A model generated the notes under the pieces. That model saw only the letters and a program-made list of their open reading frames with translations. It had not been told where the DNA came from and did no database searches. Made by a program: the position numbers and the translations under genes. A stretch of DNA of 64,000 bases from Gilliamella bombicola (lineage in GTDB: Bacteria > Pseudomonadota > Gammaproteobacteria > Enterobacterales > Orbaceae): assembly GCF_900094945.1 (NCBI RefSeq), contig NZ_FMAQ01000003.1, positions 1 through 64,000 on the forward strand, written 5' to 3'. Below are positions 62,846 through 64,000 of the stretch, piece after piece (position 1 is the stretch's first letter; each line of letters begins with the position of its first letter).

Positions 62846-64000
62846 GTGAAACAACAAAATAACAAGCTTACTGGTGCTGATTACTTAAAAGCAACACTCT
62901 GTAGCGCCGTATACGACGTGGCCGAAGTCACCCCGCTTGAAAAGATGGAAAAAATCTCAACACGATTAAACAACCAAATTTTTGTCAAGCGCGAAGACCG
63001 TCAACTCGTCCACAGTTTCAAAATCCGTGGTGCACAAGCCATGATAGCCAGCTTAAGTGAAGAAGAACGCAAATGTGGCGTTATTGCCGCATCGGCTGGC
63101 AACCATGCGCAAGGAGTGGCTTTTTCGGCTACAAAATTAGGAATCAGTTCTTTAATCGTCATGCCACTAACAACTGCCGATATCAAAGTTGAAGCAGTCA
63201 AAAGCTTTGGTGGCGAAGTACTCCTTTATGGCGCCAATTTTGACGAAGCCAAAGCCAAAGCCATGGAACTTGCAAAAGAGCAAAAACGCATCTTTATTCC
63301 ACCGTTTGATCACCCACTGGTAATTGCTGGGCAAGGTAGTATTGCCATGGAATTATTACAACAAAATGCCAAACTTGATCGTATTTTTGTACCCGTGGGC
63401 GGGGGTGGCCTTGCTGCGGGTGTTGCAGTATTAATTAAACAAATCATGCCATCAATTAAAGTTATTGCAGTCGAACCTAAAGACTCCGCTTGCTTAAAAG
63501 CCGCATTAGATGCAGGTCATCCTGTTGATTTAGAGCGTGTCGGACTCTTTGCCGAAGGCGTGGCTGTCAAAAGAATTGGTGATGAAACATTCAGACTTTG
63601 CCAACAATATATTGATGATATTATTACCGTCGATAGCGACGAAATTTGCGCCGCAGTAAAAGACCTGTTTGACGACGTCCGTGCAATCGCCGAACCATCT
63701 GGCGCTGTTGCACTAGCAGGGCTAAAAAAATACGTAGAACAGTACAACATCAGTGGCGAAAACCTTGCTCACATATTATCGGGAGCGAACTTAAATTTCC
63801 ACAACTTACGCTATGTATCAGAACGTTGCGAACTTGGCGAAAAACGCGAAGCACTCTTAGCCGTCACAATCCCAGAAAAGAAAGGTAGCTTCTTAAAATT
63901 CTGCCAACTTCTTGGTGGGCGCTCAGTGACTGAATTTAATTACCGCTATCATGACGAAAAGTCTGCTTACATCTTTGTCGGTATCAAAATAGCACAAAGC
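62846..64000 (+). CDS. ilvA: Threonine deaminase (biosynthetic), partial at right edge
   Basis: PLP enzyme that converts threonine to 2-ketobutyrate, committing carbon to isoleucine; feedback-inhibited by Ile. From a GTG at 62846, one base after the ilvD stop, 385 codons are open to the window end (514 residues in E. coli). The sequence contains the PLP Lys59 in VHSFKIRGAQ, SAGNHAQGVAFS, PVGGGGLAAGVAVL, the Ser-Gly region EPSGAVALAG, and the first ACT-like regulatory repeat (EKKGSFLKFCQLLGGRSVTE). The start is GTG with the overlapping aggtggttaac as ribosome binding site; the next in-frame ATG lies inside the conserved domain. It is truncated only by the window edge. Confidence 0.94.
   Translation, partial: MKQQNNKLTGADYLKATLCSAVYDVAEVTPLEKMEKISTRLNNQIFVKREDRQLVHSFKIRGAQAMIASLSEEERKCGVIAASAGNHAQGVAFSATKLGISSLIVMPLTTADIKVEAVKSFGGEVLLYGANFDEAKAKAMELAKEQKRIFIPPFDHPLVIAGQGSIAMELLQQNAKLDRIFVPVGGGGLAAGVAVLIKQIMPSIKVIAVEPKDSACLKAALDAGHPVDLERVGLFAEGVAVKRIGDETFRLCQQYIDDIITVDSDEICAAVKDLFDDVRAIAEPSGAVALAGLKKYVEQYNISGENLAHILSGANLNFHNLRYVSERCELGEKREALLAVTIPEKKGSFLKFCQLLGGRSVTEFNYRYHDEKSAYIFVGIKIAQS

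Overview
The window is about 64 kb of AT-rich bacterial chromosome. It is densely coded on both strands and carries no rRNA, tRNA, CRISPR array, prophage or insertion sequence that I could find. Gene content and local order are gammaproteobacterial: yhdT-panF-prmA-dusB-fis, rbsDACBKR, yebC-ruvC, acrAB, zipA-ligA, ribA next to pgpB-lapA-lapB, tex/greB, ycbX/zapC and ilvLGMEDA all resemble Enterobacterales arrangements. The low GC, the rearranged borders (murB-ycaD-birA, ruvC without ruvAB, ilvC next to yhdT) and the Bacillota-like cytidine deaminase and pyrimidine-nucleoside phosphorylase point to a lineage outside Enterobacteriaceae. My best guess is the Orbales (Gilliamella-like insect gut symbionts), which is an inference from style and not a database result.

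Layout. 1-1289 is the amino-terminal part of an adhesin-like secreted protein on the minus strand, cut by the window edge, with short tandem repeats at its 5' end. 1756-7290 holds a Zn/Cd/Pb efflux ATPase (zntA) and a minus-strand run murB-ycaD-birA. 7733-18256 is a nucleoside and nucleotide salvage block: deoB-deoD, then nupG, then an apparent five-gene operon add-cpdB-cdd-pdp-ushA closed by a terminator. Periplasmic UshA and CpdB would strip phosphate from nucleotides, NupG would import the nucleosides, and Add, Cdd, DeoD, Pdp and DeoB would turn them into bases and pentose phosphates. 18316-24755 holds a large unrecognised lipoprotein, tex, greB, ycbX and zapC. 25020-30616 holds ilvC divergent from yhdT-panF-prmA-dusB-fis. 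30672-36610 is a complete ribose operon with a perfect RbsR-type palindrome and a CRP-like site upstream.

36962-43141 holds yebC-ruvC and the convergent acrAB efflux operon. 43151-47085 holds zipA-ligA, luxS and a small tautomerase. 47207-52087 holds ribA, then pgpB-lapA-lapB-ycfH-roxA. 52273-57490 is a more accessory stretch: an MFS transporter, a class I/II aminotransferase, a YghA-like dehydrogenase and two paralogous small lipoproteins. 57760-64000 is the ilvLGMEDA operon, with a clearly readable attenuator (a leader peptide rich in Ile, Val and Leu, a terminator and a competing antiterminator) and an intact ilvG; ilvA runs off the right edge.

Most of the window is ordinary housekeeping DNA. 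The parts most worth a second look are: (i) a 7-bp tandem repeat at the start of the adhesin-like gene that could switch its reading frame; (ii) the Bacillota-type cdd-pdp pair inside a gammaproteobacterial salvage operon; (iii) the attenuator geometry of ilvL; (iv) the paralogous lipoprotein pair around the dehydrogenase; and (v) a nearly helically phased cluster of five GATC sites upstream of zapC. I found no convincing evidence for an entirely new multi-gene system.
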